Shown here: one piece after another, positions 54,840 through 64,000 of the stretch
Layout: every line of letters starts with the position of its first letter
Numbering within the stretch: the stretch's first letter is position 1
Origin: Psychrobacter aestuarii
Lineage (GTDB): Bacteria > Pseudomonadota > Gammaproteobacteria > Pseudomonadales > Moraxellaceae
Direction of reading: 5' to 3'
Length of the DNA: 64,000 nt
Assembly (NCBI RefSeq): GCF_904846035.1
Contig: NZ_CAJGYT010000001.1
Location: 2,108,001-2,172,000 of the forward strand
Notes under the pieces: model-generated
Databases searched by the model: none
Seen by the model: only the letters and a program-made list of their open reading frames with translations
Told to the model about the DNA's origin: nothing
Program-made: the position numbers and the translations under genes

Positions 54840-55808
54840 ATGGCATCTGCATCTGATACGACAACGACGCAGCCACCACGTATCGCGGTTATCTTTCCAG
54901 GACAAGGATCACAAATCGTTGGTATGACCAGCGAGCTTGCCGAATCTTATCCACAAATTCATGACACATTTGCTGAAGCCAGCACCGCATTGGGTGAGGA
55001 CTTGTGGGCGATTTGTCAGGATGAAGACAAGCTCAACCAAACCCAGTACACGCAGCCAGCACTACTAACAGCCAGTATGGCGATTTGGCGCATTCTTGAA
55101 GACAAGTTGCCACAAAAGCCTTGCTATATGGCAGGGCACTCACTTGGTGAGTACAGTGCGCTGTGCGCTGCAGGCGTCATTGAGTTTGCTGATGCAGTGC
55201 GCTTGGTACATGCGCGTGGTCAGCTGATGCAAGAGGCGGTCATGGGCATCGATACGGCGATGGCAGCAATTTTGGGTCTAGAAGACCAGCGCGTACAGAC
55301 ACTTTGTGAGCAGACCACAGAGCATGTGGATGGTGCGATTGTTGGCGCGGCGAACTTTAACAGTCCAGGTCAAGTGGTCATCTCAGGCAATGCTGCGGGT
55401 GTCACGGCAGTGGTCGATGAAGTGCAAAACGCAGGTAAAAAAGCAATCATGCTGAAGGTCAGCGTGCCTTCACATTGCGCCTTGATGCAGCCAGCGACAG
55501 ACGCCTTGGCAGAGCTGTTGTCTGAGATTAAATTTGCGCAAGCCGATATTCCTGTGATTCAAAACCGTCACGCACGCGTTGAGAGCACCATTCAGAACAT
55601 CAAAAAAGCATTAACAGAGCAATTAAGTGAGCCAGTATTGTGGTCACAGACCATGCAAGAGCTTGCTGATAAGCAGGTCAATCTCTTGATAGAGTGCGGT
55701 AGCGGTATTGTGCTGAGCAACCTAGCGAAGCGCCAAGCCAATCCTATCGTTAGCTATCCTGTCGATAAGCCTGCGCGATTAGAAAAATTAATGGAGATTT
55801 TATTGTGA
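54840..55808 (+). CDS. fabD: Malonyl-CoA:ACP transacylase
   Basis: This 322-residue enzyme loads malonate from CoA onto acyl carrier protein. FPGQGSQIVGM is the N-terminal signature (residues 19-29), GHSLGEYSALCAAG carries the nucleophile S101, and VPSHCALM contains the active histidine. FNSPGQVVISG is also conserved. AAGGA lies about 10 bases before the ATG. The stop overlaps the fabG GTG start by four bases. Confidence 0.97.
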   Translation: MASASDTTTTQPPRIAVIFPGQGSQIVGMTSELAESYPQIHDTFAEASTALGEDLWAICQDEDKLNQTQYTQPALLTASMAIWRILEDKLPQKPCYMAGHSLGEYSALCAAGVIEFADAVRLVHARGQLMQEAVMGIDTAMAAILGLEDQRVQTLCEQTTEHVDGAIVGAANFNSPGQVVISGNAAGVTAVVDEVQNAGKKAIMLKVSVPSHCALMQPATDALAELLSEIKFAQADIPVIQNRHARVESTIQNIKKALTEQLSEPVLWSQTMQELADKQVNLLIECGSGIVLSNLAKRQANPIVSYPVDKPARLEKLMEILL

Positions 55809-56533
55809 GTAGAACCATCACCTTAGTAACTGGCGCAAGCCGTGGTATCGGTAAAGCGGTCGCCAAGCGTTTTGCTAAAGAAGGTCATTTTGTTATCGGC
55901 ACTGCCACCACTGAAAAAGGCGCAGAGCTTATCAATGATTATCTGCATGATACAGGTGGTATCGGTCGCGTATTAGACGTCAGAGACCCTGCTCAGATTG
56001 AAAAGCTGTTTGAAGAGATTGAGAGCGTTTATGGTGCTGTACAAGTACTCGTAAACAATGCGGGTATCACCAAAGACGGTCTGCTCATGCGTATGAAAGA
56101 CGATGACTGGGACAGCGTCATCAATACCAACCTATCGTCAGTATATCGTATGAGCAAGCGTGCGGTACGCGGTATGATGAAAGCCCGTCGTGGTCGCATC
56201 ATCAACATCAGCTCAGTCGTCGCCCAAATGGGTAACGCGGGTCAAGCCAACTATGCCTCAACCAAAGCAGGGGTAGAGGGCTTTAGCCGTACGCTAGCGC
56301 GCGAGCTGGGTTCACGCCAGATTACGATCAACTGTGTCGCGCCTGGTTTGATTGAAACCGATATGACCGATGAGATGGATGAGCGTCTACTCAACTCTAT
56401 GTTAGATGCGGTACCTGTTGGTCGTTTGGGTCAGCCAGAAGACATCGCCGCTGCGGTCTCTTTCTTAGCCAGCGACGAAGCCAGTTACATCACAGGCTGC
56501 GTATTGCCTGTGAATGGTGGCATGTACATGTAG
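55805..56533 (+). CDS. fabG: 3-oxoacyl-ACP reductase
   Basis: This 242-residue NADPH-dependent short-chain dehydrogenase reduces 3-oxoacyl-ACP in chain elongation. TGASRGIGKAVAKRF binds the cofactor, VNNAGITKDGLLMRMKDDDW is diagnostic for FabG, and the catalytic Ser, Tyr and Lys lie in NISSVVAQMGNAGQANYASTKAG. The start is GTG within the fabD stop (GTGA), so translation is coupled. It ends with the family's typical GGMYM. Confidence 0.97.
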   Translation: MSRTITLVTGASRGIGKAVAKRFAKEGHFVIGTATTEKGAELINDYLHDTGGIGRVLDVRDPAQIEKLFEEIESVYGAVQVLVNNAGITKDGLLMRMKDDDWDSVINTNLSSVYRMSKRAVRGMMKARRGRIINISSVVAQMGNAGQANYASTKAGVEGFSRTLARELGSRQITINCVAPGLIETDMTDEMDERLLNSMLDAVPVGRLGQPEDIAAAVSFLASDEASYITGCVLPVNGGMYM

Positions 56534-56608
56534 TGGGCATTAACGTATATTAGGATACGCTTGAGCAATGATTGCTCACAAGGAGACAATAAATCTTTTT
56601 GTGAACGA

Positions 56609-56637
56609 GTGTAAACTGTATGCAATAGTGTTATAAT
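56609..56637 (+). promoter_or_regulatory. Candidate acpP promoter
   Basis: TGTTATAAT (56629-56637) is a perfect extended -10 element. The -35 region is weak (GTGTAA). It lies in the 287-base fabG-acpP spacer and would give acpP a strong separate transcript with a leader of about 180 bases. Confidence 0.6.
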
Positions 56638-56820
56638 GCTCATCAAATTTCTGACCAGATACAGCCTGATGGCGATAGGTCTGGATAGGAAGTAAACTGA
56701 CGATAGTGAGGCGCTACTATATAAAGCGCCCATTATATTAGACATCACACATCATTGATTAACAAAAATCCTATTTGGTTTGGGTTTTTAAAATACTGAT
56801 ACAAACGAGGAGTTCACCCC

Positions 56821-57057
56821 ATGAGTAATGATATCGAATTGCGCGTAAAATCTGCCGTTGCCGAACAGCTTGGCATGAACGTTGAAGACATCAGCAACGA
56901 CGCTTCTTTTATGGAAGATCTAGGCGCTGACTCTCTTGACCTAGTTGAGCTGGTTATGTCATTTGAAAGTGATTTTGGTATCACTATCCCTGACGAAGAT
57001 TCAGCAGAATTGACTACTGTACAAAAAGCCATCGACTACGTAAAAGCTCAGCTATAA
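56821..57057 (+). CDS. acpP: Acyl carrier protein
   Basis: This 78-residue acidic four-helix carrier holds growing acyl chains on a phosphopantetheine arm. The attachment serine is S38 in [12 protein letters not shown], close to the usual DSLDTVEL with Leu in place of Thr. [13 protein letters not shown] precedes it. GAGGAG lies 9 bases before the ATG. A terminator follows directly. Confidence 0.98.
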   Translation: MSNDIELRVKSAVAEQLGMNVEDISNDASFMEDLGADSLDLVELVMSFESDFGITIPDEDSAELTTVQKAIDYVKAQL

Positions 57058-57082
57058 GCTGACGTTTTTGCTCGATGACAAA

Positions 57083-57110
57083 CCGCTTGTTTTAGGACAA
57101 GCGGCTTTTT
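57083..57110 (+). terminator. Intrinsic terminator after acpP
   Basis: CCGCTTGT pairs with ACAAGCGG across a 6-base loop, followed by CTTTTTT. The following 240 bases before the next gene contain no feature I can support. Confidence 0.88.
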
Positions 57111-57354
57111 TATGTCTGCATATAACTGTAGGATTTACAATGCTACATGCCTATTACATTACTCAACATACCTTTACTATAAAAAAGATACGCCTTGGTT
57201 ATACTCATATTCAGCATATCAGGACGCATTTTTTGCGCCTGCTACTGTCTAACAACTAACAATCATGAATAACAATGACGCTGTTTTATTTGATTCACGG
57301 TTTATCAGTGAGCAAAAAGACAGCCTAAGACAATAATATTTTAAGGAAAAAATT

Positions 57355-57864
57355 ATGGGTATTTTTAGTTTTGCCAAAGACATGGGCGATAAGATTTTTA
57401 ACCGCGATGACGAAAAGCATCAAGCACAACAAGAAACCAAAGCCGATGCCAGCAAGCCTGTAAACAACACAGAGCCATCAGCGCAATCAGTAGCTAATAT
57501 TTTGCTGCGCCGTATTCAGCAGCAGCATCTAAACATCAGTAACCTAAAAGTCAAATATAACGGCAGCACCGATACCGCTGAAATCAGTGGTGTGGCAAAA
57601 ACACAAGCTGACCGTGAAAAAGCCATCATCGCTATTGGTAACGTACAAAACGTCGCTAAAGTGATTGATAACATCGATATCGAAGAAGACGCACCAGAAT
57701 CAACCATGTACACCGTAAAATCGGGCGACAGTCTGTCAAAGATTGCCCAAGAAGTGTATGGCTCATCTGACGACTATATGAAGATTTTTGAAGCCAACAA
57801 GCCAATGTTGTCTGACCCAAATAAAATCTACCCGGGTCAAGTACTGCGTATTCCTAAGCCATAA
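57355..57864 (+). CDS. BON-LysM protein (Kbp/YgaU-like)
   Basis: The 169-residue protein has a linker-like N-terminus starting MGIFSFAKDMGDKIF. A BON domain follows (about residues 45-110, ILLRRIQQQHLNISNLKV to NVAKVIDNIDI), then a LysM domain (about 117-167, YTVKSGDSLSKIAQEVYG). This is the architecture of E. coli Kbp (YgaU), a potassium-binding protein of 149 residues. There is no signal peptide. AAGGA lies about 11 bases before the ATG, and a terminator follows. A potassium role is inferred by similarity. Confidence 0.87.
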   Translation: MGIFSFAKDMGDKIFNRDDEKHQAQQETKADASKPVNNTEPSAQSVANILLRRIQQQHLNISNLKVKYNGSTDTAEISGVAKTQADREKAIIAIGNVQNVAKVIDNIDIEEDAPESTMYTVKSGDSLSKIAQEVYGSSDDYMKIFEANKPMLSDPNKIYPGQVLRIPKP

Positions 57865-57917
57865 TAGGCAAAAGGTTATCAATAAAAAATTGATAGCAGT
57901 ATAGAGATAAAACAAAG

Positions 57918-57943
57918 CCCCGCCATCTATGGTGGGGTTTTTT
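57918..57943. terminator. Intrinsic terminator between the BON-LysM gene and queG
   Basis: CCCCGCCA pairs with TGGTGGGG (one wobble) around TCTA and is followed by TTTTTT. An interrupted A-run on the left side may allow some use from the queG side. Confidence 0.87.
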
Positions 57944-57975
57944 ATGGTCTGTATTTATTACCCAATATAGGCAGA

Positions 57976-59115
57976 TTAAGACAATTTGCCTTGTTGCTCT
58001 ATAATTGCCCATTCAATATGCTCATCCAGCATCTCGCCATGTTCACCTAGGTGCGTATGCAGGGCTGTGACAATCTCAATGCTGGCGGGTGCGTTGCCCA
58101 AAGCAATGGCAATATTGCGCAAGAAGTTCACGTAGCCTGTACGGCGAATCGGACTGCCCTCAGTGGACTTTAAGAATGTTTTTTCGTCCCAGCGCCACAA
58201 GGTCAATAAGTCACTGTCATCGAGCCCATGGCGCGGTGCAAAATCATCGACTGCAGTCATCTTGGCATAGCGATTCCAAGGGCATATCAGCTGACAGTCA
58301 TCACAGCCAAAGATACGGTTGCCCATGGCGCGGCGGTATTTTACATCGATGCTGCCTTTATGTTCGATGGTCAAATAAGAGATACAGGCGCGTGCGTCCA
58401 GCTCGTGTGGGGCGACGATGGCATTGGTTGGGCAGATATCAATACAAGCGCTACAGCTGCCGCAGTGCCCGCGCACAGGGGCGTCATCAGGCAAGGCCAA
58501 GCTGGTAAACAGCTCACCTAAAACGAAAAACGAGCCTGCTTGTTTGTTAATGAGTAAGGTGTGCTTGCCTGTCCAGCCGAGCCCAGCCGCGTCGGCAATA
58601 GGGCGTTCGAAGATGGGTGCTGAGTCACTAAAGGGACGAAAGACAAAGTCATCATCGGCGGCAATGTCTAAATGCTGCCACTCTCCAAGCATGGTCTCAA
58701 TTTTTAGCGCCAATTGTTTTAGGCGGCTACGCATGATTTTATGGTAGTCGCGACCACGGGCATAACGTGCAATGATGGCACTATTGGGACGCAAGTCGTC
58801 CTCAACCGTACGCGGTTTGGGCGCTGTGGTCAGATAATCCATACGCACGCTGATAATCGTACGTGCGCCTTCAACGAGCGCTGCTGGGTTGGCACGCAAA
58901 TGATGGTTTTGATGCATGAAGCTCAAATCCCCTTCGTAGCCTTTTTCTAGCCAGCGCTCAAGGTGGGTAATTTGCTCTTTAAACAGCGGATGATGTACGG
59001 ACAAAAAGCCGCAGTCCGCAAACCCAAGTGCTTGTGCTTGGTCTCTTATCCAAAGCTTGACGTCATTGGCATCATTAAAGGTATTGGCAATGGTATGGGT
59101 CTGGATGGAGGTCAT
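57976..59115 (-). CDS. queG: Epoxyqueuosine reductase
   Basis: This 379-residue cobalamin and iron-sulfur enzyme carries out the last step of queuosine synthesis in tRNA, reducing epoxyqueuosine. The two-cluster ferredoxin part is complete: C218, C221, C224 and C228 in CGSCSACIDICP, then C244, C271, C274 and C278 (CDDCQLICPWN). Upstream segments include ARYARGRDYHKIMRSRLK and the GWTGKHTLLIN loop of the B12-binding domain. It is divergent from nnr, as yjeS and yjeF are in E. coli. Confidence 0.96.
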   Translation of the reverse strand: MTSIQTHTIANTFNDANDVKLWIRDQAQALGFADCGFLSVHHPLFKEQITHLERWLEKGYEGDLSFMHQNHHLRANPAALVEGARTIISVRMDYLTTAPKPRTVEDDLRPNSAIIARYARGRDYHKIMRSRLKQLALKIETMLGEWQHLDIAADDDFVFRPFSDSAPIFERPIADAAGLGWTGKHTLLINKQAGSFFVLGELFTSLALPDDAPVRGHCGSCSACIDICPTNAIVAPHELDARACISYLTIEHKGSIDVKYRRAMGNRIFGCDDCQLICPWNRYAKMTAVDDFAPRHGLDDSDLLTLWRWDEKTFLKSTEGSPIRRTGYVNFLRNIAIALGNAPASIEIVTALHTHLGEHGEMLDEHIEWAIIEQQGKLS

Positions 59116-59323
59116 AAGAGCAGGTGCGTCCTTTTTGTCAAAATACCGTTTTGTCAGCGTACAATGCGCGATTATAGGGTGGGGTGACCACTACAAAAAC
59201 CAAATAAAGCGCCACGTAGAAACATACAACATATTGCTACTGCCTTTGTTAGGCTAAGTCATATTGACAGATCTCATGCACAACGCGCATGCAGCCACTC
59301 ACAGAGAATAATAGGACGGCACA

Positions 59324-60937
59324 ATGATAGCCCTTTATAACACTGAGCAAGTATATCAAATAGAAAAAGCATGGTTTGCCCAAGGTCATGACAGTTTTGC
59401 GCTCATGCAGCAGGCAGCTTGGCAGTGTGTGCAGCGTATCATACACGCTGTGCAGCAAAAACCACAAACCAAGCGGGCGTGTGTCTGGGTCGGTCATGGC
59501 AACAACGGTGGTGACGGTTGGCTCATTAGCCATTATTTGCAAAAGCTTGGCTGGCAGGTGACGACTGTAGTGATGAGTGCAGACAGCTTGCTGGATATGG
59601 ACGATATGCTTGATGCCTCAGACAGCGACGCACACAAAGCGCAACGTATTGCCCGTCAGCATCGTGACAACTTCCATGTCTTTCAGCAGGAAGCAAGGGA
59701 CGCATTGGCAGTGCACTTGGCAGCTGACGTGTACGTAGACGCTTTATTTGGTATTGGTTTTGACCGCGCGCCAACAGCGCAGGCGGCGCACACCATAGGT
59801 GCGTTTAATCACTATGCCGCACAGCATCAGGCACTCAAGGTTGCGATTGATGTGCCAAGTGGGGTGGTGGCGCAAACAGGGCAGGTGTTTGATGGCGTCG
59901 CCATACGCGCGGACATCACGCTGTGCTTGGTCGCGCGCAAACAAGGACTACATACCAAAGATGCGCTGGATTATATCGGACGGGTGACGGATATCCCCTT
60001 GGTGCCGCATAGCGACAGCGTGCCGAATGCGTGGCTGTTGTCACAAGCCTACCCATTCGCTGCCCGTCAGAATAACAGTCACAAAGGCAGCTATGGGCAT
60101 GTGCTGATTGTAGGTGGTAATCGTATCGATGGCTCACAAGGCATGGGCGGCGCGGCGATACTTGCAGCCTCCAGCGCGATGGCAGCAGGGGCAGGCAAGA
60201 TTACGGTCGCGTGCCACGATGCCTTTCATGGTGCGGTATTGACCAGTTTGCCTGATGCCATGACGTTAGATGTACATGATACCCAAGGGGTGAGGGGCTT
60301 AATCCAGTCAGCGCAAGTGGTCGCGATTGGTATGGGGCTTGGGCGTGATGCCACAGCCGAACACCTATTTCAAGCGTACGTGCAAACAGCGATGGAACAC
60401 CAAGTGGCGCTGATTATCGATGCAGACGGTTTATATCATCTGGCGACATTGGACAAAAAAGCGCCTGATTTTGTGCAGGCATTAAAAGCCTATGCACAGC
60501 GTCATAGCGTGCGCTTTACTCCGCACAGTGGTGAGGCGGCGCGGCTGCTGCATACAGAGGTTGCTAGTATTGAGCAAAATCGGTTTGCTGCTATTCGTAA
60601 GTGTGCACAGCATTATGGCGGCGACTGGCTACTCAAAGGGGCAGGCTCTTTAGTGCTTGAGGAAGACGTATTGTATGTCTGCGCGGTGGGCAATGCAGGG
60701 CTGGCAAGTGCAGGTATGGGCGATGTGCTCTCTGGCGTCAATGCAGGATTAATGGCGCAACAAGACTTAGATACCGACCAGCGCAGTTTGCGTCAGGCCG
60801 TACTTTTGCATGGTATGGCTGGTGATACGTTGACTCAGACAGACATACCAGCAACTTGGCGCATCGGTCAGCGCGGCTTGCAGGCGCAAGATATGCCTGC
60901 GGTCATTCGCCACGAAATGACGACCTTAAGCGAGTGA
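59324..60937 (+). CDS. nnr: Bifunctional NAD(P)H-hydrate epimerase / ADP-dependent NAD(P)H-hydrate dehydratase
   Basis: This 537-residue metabolite-repair enzyme has two domains. The N-terminal epimerase (NnrE, about 1-225) carries GHGNNGGDGW at residues 58-67 and DALFGIGFDR. The C-terminal dehydratase (NnrD, ribokinase-like, from about 250) starts GSYGHVLIVGG and has DADGLYHLA, FTPHSGEAARLL and NAGLASAGMGDVLSG at about 456-470. Together they restore damaged hydrated NADH and NADPH. The length is slightly above E. coli YjeF (515). The stop lies inside a hairpin. Confidence 0.96.
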   Translation: MIALYNTEQVYQIEKAWFAQGHDSFALMQQAAWQCVQRIIHAVQQKPQTKRACVWVGHGNNGGDGWLISHYLQKLGWQVTTVVMSADSLLDMDDMLDASDSDAHKAQRIARQHRDNFHVFQQEARDALAVHLAADVYVDALFGIGFDRAPTAQAAHTIGAFNHYAAQHQALKVAIDVPSGVVAQTGQVFDGVAIRADITLCLVARKQGLHTKDALDYIGRVTDIPLVPHSDSVPNAWLLSQAYPFAARQNNSHKGSYGHVLIVGGNRIDGSQGMGGAAILAASSAMAAGAGKITVACHDAFHGAVLTSLPDAMTLDVHDTQGVRGLIQSAQVVAIGMGLGRDATAEHLFQAYVQTAMEHQVALIIDADGLYHLATLDKKAPDFVQALKAYAQRHSVRFTPHSGEAARLLHTEVASIEQNRFAAIRKCAQHYGGDWLLKGAGSLVLEEDVLYVCAVGNAGLASAGMGDVLSGVNAGLMAQQDLDTDQRSLRQAVLLHGMAGDTLTQTDIPATWRIGQRGLQAQDMPAVIRHEMTTLSE

Positions 60938-60954
60938 CAACACACTCGCTCAAG
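60925..60954. terminator. Hairpin spanning the nnr stop codon
   Basis: CTTAAGCGAGTG pairs with CACTCGCTCAAG (one wobble) around a 6-base loop, giving a 12-bp stem. No T-run follows, so it may act as an mRNA end stabiliser or a weak terminator between convergent genes. Confidence 0.5.
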
Positions 60955-61006
60955 ATTCATTATTAGAAGTCACTAGGGGATTGTATATGGTGAACTAAAG
61001 TGAGGA

Positions 61007-61498
61007 TCAGCTGGCGCAGTATTGGTCAATGGCTTGCTGGACGCGCTCGCGCTTTAGCTCAATCTCACGCCCATCTAGATAACGGCGATTGCCGCTATCG
61101 TCCATCTCGTAAATACGTCCGCCCACGTTTAGGTTGGTTAGGTTATTGCGCAAAGACTGACAACGCTGGGCATTGGCATTGGCGTCTTGCTCTTTGATAC
61201 GTGCCTCTAGTGCAGCGATACGCTGCGCTTCAGGGTCAAGCGCGGCCGCTTGGTTGGCATCGGTCTTACCTGCCAGCTGTCCTGGATTGTTTTGGCGACC
61301 GTCGCTACGAAACTCAATCACCTCGACATTTTTGGCATTTTGTGGTGGGTATTGGCTGTATTTGACTTCGCCATACGCACCGATGGACTTATAAACCTGA
61401 ATGGCTTGGCTGGCACTGGTGGTGGTCATCAAGACGGCAGCAGTCAGCAATGGCAGTGATAGGCGAGTTACGGTATTTATCACAGAGGGGTATCCCAT
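61007..61498 (-). CDS. Exported DUF4124 domain protein
   Basis: The 163-residue product starts at ATG 61498, chosen because a signal peptide follows directly (LSLPLLTAAVLMTTTSASQA, cleavage expected near residue 33). The mature start IQVYKSIGAYGEVKYSQYPP is the DUF4124 pattern. A helical C-terminal half follows (EAQRIAALEARIKEQDANANAQRC), with two cysteines that could pair. It is probably periplasmic. DUF4124 proteins have no established function. It is convergent with nnr. Confidence 0.82.
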   Translation of the reverse strand: MGYPSVINTVTRLSLPLLTAAVLMTTTSASQAIQVYKSIGAYGEVKYSQYPPQNAKNVEVIEFRSDGRQNNPGQLAGKTDANQAAALDPEAQRIAALEARIKEQDANANAQRCQSLRNNLTNLNVGGRIYEMDDSGNRRYLDGREIELKRERVQQAIDQYCAS

Positions 61499-62187
61499 GA
61501 CAGCAGTCCTTGTAAGCGGCAAACGGGTCTGTTTGTGCCAGTGACAAAAGCATCAAAGGCGATCAATAGACGACAAAGCAATGATTGAATAATTTTCGAT
61601 TCTAGCAAAAAACGCGGATAAATGTATATTATTTAATAACCATTAGTTGGCAATCATGACAGAAATTTTTTCTTGACAATAGGGTTTAAAGCGTTGAATA
61701 TAAGAGCTGTTAATTGGTCAGTAAAGCACTGCCAGAGCAGATGATTTTACTTGAAAGCAGACATCATCTTACGGTTTATCGACCGTTGGGCTGATGTGGT
61801 TTTCTTTGTGACGTTAGCACAATGAGGATGACCGTCATACGCTTGATTACCCTCATTGCTTGCCTCGTCTTTGGACTTATCGGTCTACAACGACTAAGAC
61901 ACCCTTATTATGAGGACACAGCCAGTTTTATTCTTGATAATAAAACCACAATGGCTACGATAAAGAGAACAACATATCGCCTAATGTCAGTCGGCTTTTG
62001 CGTTACTCACTCGGCTCCTAACCTACCATAATAACTGTCTCATTCAGATGACGCGCTCATCTTGTCGCCGTATACCGCAAGCCTCCAATCACAAACGACC
62101 GCTTTCTGTTGCTATGTTTGAGCCTTATGCTGGCATTTTGCCGCTGAGCTTTGGCATGGTGGGCACACATTCTTGATATGGATTAAG
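61499..62187. other. Long spacer upstream of the acetolactate synthase gene
   Basis: The stretch contains TTGACA at 61673-61678 with TATAAG at 61699-61704 (spacer 20, poor). A frame at 61822-62031 could encode 69 residues with an Ile/Leu/Val-rich start (VIRLITLIACLVFGLIG). A hairpin lies at 61925-61946 (GTTTTATT / AATAAAAC). The frame has a poor ribosome binding site. A leader peptide for branched-chain attenuation is possible, but no clear terminator follows it. Confidence 0.4.
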
Positions 62188-64000
62188 ATGACCTATTTAG
62201 CAGCGCTGCCCCATACGCTGCACAATAACGCATCTATGCCGCAAAAAAAGGTGATGACAGTGACGCAAACCACGCAAAGTCCGAACATGACAGGACACAC
62301 TCAAACGAGTGATGCCGCCAAGAATTTTGATAAAAAACAGCAAAAGCTTGCAGAAAACACTGCGCAGCCAGTGATGATGTCTGGTGCGGAGATGCTGGTA
62401 CAAGCCCTAACCGATGAGGGAGTCAAATATATCTTTGGCTATCCAGGCGGTGCGGTACTGCACATTTATGATGCGCTGTTTAAGCAAGACAATGTCGAGC
62501 ACATACTGGTGCGCCATGAACAAGCGGCAGGACACATGGCCGATGCTTACTCACGCGTGACGGGACAAACGGGCGTGGTCTTAGCAACCTCAGGCCCTGG
62601 CGCGACCAATACGGTGACCTCAATTGCGACCGCGTTTATGGACTCAGTGCCGATGGTGGTCATTGCAGGTCAGGTGCCCAGTGGTCTGATTGGCGAAGAT
62701 GCGTTCCAAGAAACGGACATGATTGGTGTCTCACGCCCTATCGTGAAGCACAGCTTTCAGGTGCGTCACCCAAGTGAAATCCCAACCATCGTTAAAAAAG
62801 CCTTTTATATCGCGCAGTCAGGTCGCCCTGGTCCTGTGGTCATCGATGTACCAAAAGACATGACCGCGCCGAATGAAAAATATGTCTACGAGTACCCAGA
62901 GGAGGTGTTTGTACGCTCATATCAGCCATCTATCAAAGGTCATCACGGTCAAATCAAAAAGGCGGTTGAAGCCTTACTTGATGCCAAGCGTCCTGCGGTC
63001 TACTCAGGTGGCGGTGTCATCTGGAGCAACGCGCATGAAGAGCTGACCGACCTTGCGCATCGCTTGAACCTACCTGTTACCAACACGCTGATGGGCTTAG
63101 GGGCATTTCCAGGCTCAGACAAGCAGTTCTTGGGTATGCTTGGCATGCACGGCACGTATGAAGCCAACATGACCATGCACCATGCGGATGTGATTTTGGC
63201 GGTAGGCGCACGTTTTGATGACCGCGTCACCAACAATGTCAAAAAGTTCTGCCCCAATGCGACCATTATTCATATCGACATTGATCCTGCTTCGATTTCT
63301 AAAACCATCTCAGCGCACATTCCTATCGTAGGGGATGTCAAGTCGGTGTTGACAGACATGCTAGAGATGATTGGTACCGACAAGCAGCTCGATGACAAAG
63401 CCCTAACCGATTGGTGGTCACAGATTGAAGAGTGGCGCTCGCGTCATGGTCTGCGCTATGACACCGATACTGAGCATGGCATCAAACCACAAAACGTCGT
63501 ACAAACGCTGTGCAAAATCACCAATGGTAATGCCATCATCACAAGTGACGTGGGTCAGCATCAGATGTTTGCAGCCCTGTACTACACCTATAATGAGCCG
63601 CGCCAATGGTTAAACTCAGGCGGTCTGGGCACGATGGGTGTAGGCTTGCCCTATGCGATGGCAGCCAAGCTTGCCTGTCCTGAGCGTGATGTGGTCTGTA
63701 TCACAGGTGAAGGCTCTATTCAGATGAATATCCAAGAGCTCTCGACCTGCTTGCAGTACGATTTGCCTGTCAAAATCTTGAACCTTAATAACGCCCAATT
63801 GGGTATGGTCAAGCAGTGGCAAGATATGCTCTATGAAGGCCGCCATGCGCAGTCTTACATGCAGTCATTGCCAGACTTTGTCAAACTGGCGGAAAGCTAT
63901 GGGCATGTGGGTATCAAGATTACGGACCCAGAAAAAATGGAAGAACAATTGGCAGAGGCGATGGCCATTAAAGACAAGCTGGTGTTTATTGATGTTTATG
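62188..64000 (+). CDS. ilvI: Acetolactate synthase large subunit, cut by the right edge
   Basis: The frame stays open to the window end, so the C-terminus is missing. This thiamine-diphosphate enzyme makes acetolactate for valine and leucine, and acetohydroxybutyrate for isoleucine. The catalytic glutamate lies in [13 protein letters not shown], the FAD-binding part in [20 protein letters not shown] and [11 protein letters not shown], and the ThDP motif in [12 protein letters not shown] ... LNLNN. The length and [10 protein letters not shown] match the IlvI type. The start is uncertain: ATG 62188 has GGA five bases upstream, but it gives about 60 extra residues before [11 protein letters not shown]. 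62236, 62254, 62260 (GTG) and 62374 are alternatives. Confidence 0.93.
   Translation, partial: MTYLAALPHTLHNNASMPQKKVMTVTQTTQSPNMTGHTQTSDAAKNFDKKQQKLAENTAQPVMMSGAEMLVQALTDEGVKYIFGYPGGAVLHIYDALFKQDNVEHILVRHEQAAGHMADAYSRVTGQTGVVLATSGPGATNTVTSIATAFMDSVPMVVIAGQVPSGLIGEDAFQETDMIGVSRPIVKHSFQVRHPSEIPTIVKKAFYIAQSGRPGPVVIDVPKDMTAPNEKYVYEYPEEVFVRSYQPSIKGHHGQIKKAVEALLDAKRPAVYSGGGVIWSNAHEELTDLAHRLNLPVTNTLMGLGAFPGSDKQFLGMLGMHGTYEANMTMHHADVILAVGARFDDRVTNNVKKFCPNATIIHIDIDPASISKTISAHIPIVGDVKSVLTDMLEMIGTDKQLDDKALTDWWSQIEEWRSRHGLRYDTDTEHGIKPQNVVQTLCKITNGNAIITSDVGQHQMFAALYYTYNEPRQWLNSGGLGTMGVGLPYAMAAKLACPERDVVCITGEGSIQMNIQELSTCLQYDLPVKILNLNNAQLGMVKQWQDMLYEGRHAQSYMQSLPDFVKLAESYGHVGIKITDPEKMEEQLAEAMAIKDKLVFIDVY

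Noticed and set aside
1-64000. Search by eye for CRISPR arrays, insertion sequences, rRNA genes and prophage modules
   Set aside because: No regularly spaced repeats, transposase or integrase motifs, rRNA segments or phage structural genes were recognised.

Overview
The window looks like chromosomal core genome of a gammaproteobacterium of the family Moraxellaceae, most probably Psychrobacter. This is inferred from protein resemblance and gene order, not from a search. Nearly all genes are housekeeping genes with even base composition. No insertion sequence, prophage or CRISPR array was recognised, and there is one tRNA gene. The one clearly foreign-looking piece is an AT-rich gene of unknown function beside tRNA-Pro.

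Layout. 1-3.4 kb: the end of a glutathione-dependent formaldehyde dehydrogenase, its partner S-formylglutathione hydrolase, ribulose-phosphate 3-epimerase and three small unknown proteins. 3.5-4.0 kb: rpmB-rpmG (reverse). 4.4-6.6 kb: a large Ig-like lipoprotein. 6.8-17 kb: purU, a CcsA/YpjD-like membrane protein divergent from ffh, then tsaB, uppP, rsmJ, ubiA, an MglA-like GTPase with a roadblock partner, and a DNA photolyase (reverse). 17.3-25.5 kb: trpF, a YdfG-like dehydrogenase, trpB, trpA, accD, folC, a LysM-SPOR envelope protein and a DUF2726 protein. 25.5-28.5 kb: DUF1853, the AT-rich unknown gene and tRNA-Pro. 28.5-37.3 kb: gatCAB (reverse), divergent from mreB-mreC-mreD-maf-rng. 37.4-51.8 kb: the S10, spc and alpha ribosomal protein operons joined end to end, with secY and rpoA. 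51.8-61.5 kb: a YciO-type Sua5 protein, EpmC, a YceD-like protein, rpmF, fabD-fabG-acpP, a BON-LysM protein, queG divergent from nnr, and a DUF4124 protein. From 62.2 kb to the right edge: the large subunit of acetolactate synthase, cut off by the window end.

Functional links. adhC and fghA form one formaldehyde detoxification route. trpF, trpB and trpA supply late tryptophan synthesis. accD, fabD, fabG and acpP start fatty acid synthesis. The mre genes, uppP, the SPOR protein and the BON-LysM protein belong to envelope growth. gatCAB, tsaB, rsmJ, queG, epmC and the ribosomal genes belong to translation.

The least explained signals are regulatory and non-coding. They include a terminator-like hairpin inside the trpF leader, a perfect 22-bp operator-like palindrome at the accD promoter, an intrinsic-terminator-like hairpin between rpsH and rplF inside the spc operon, and a three-copy 9-bp repeat at the start of the AT-rich unknown gene. 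The MglA-like GTPase/roadblock pair is the best candidate for a little-described protein system. I found no clearly new multi-gene defence or biosynthetic system.
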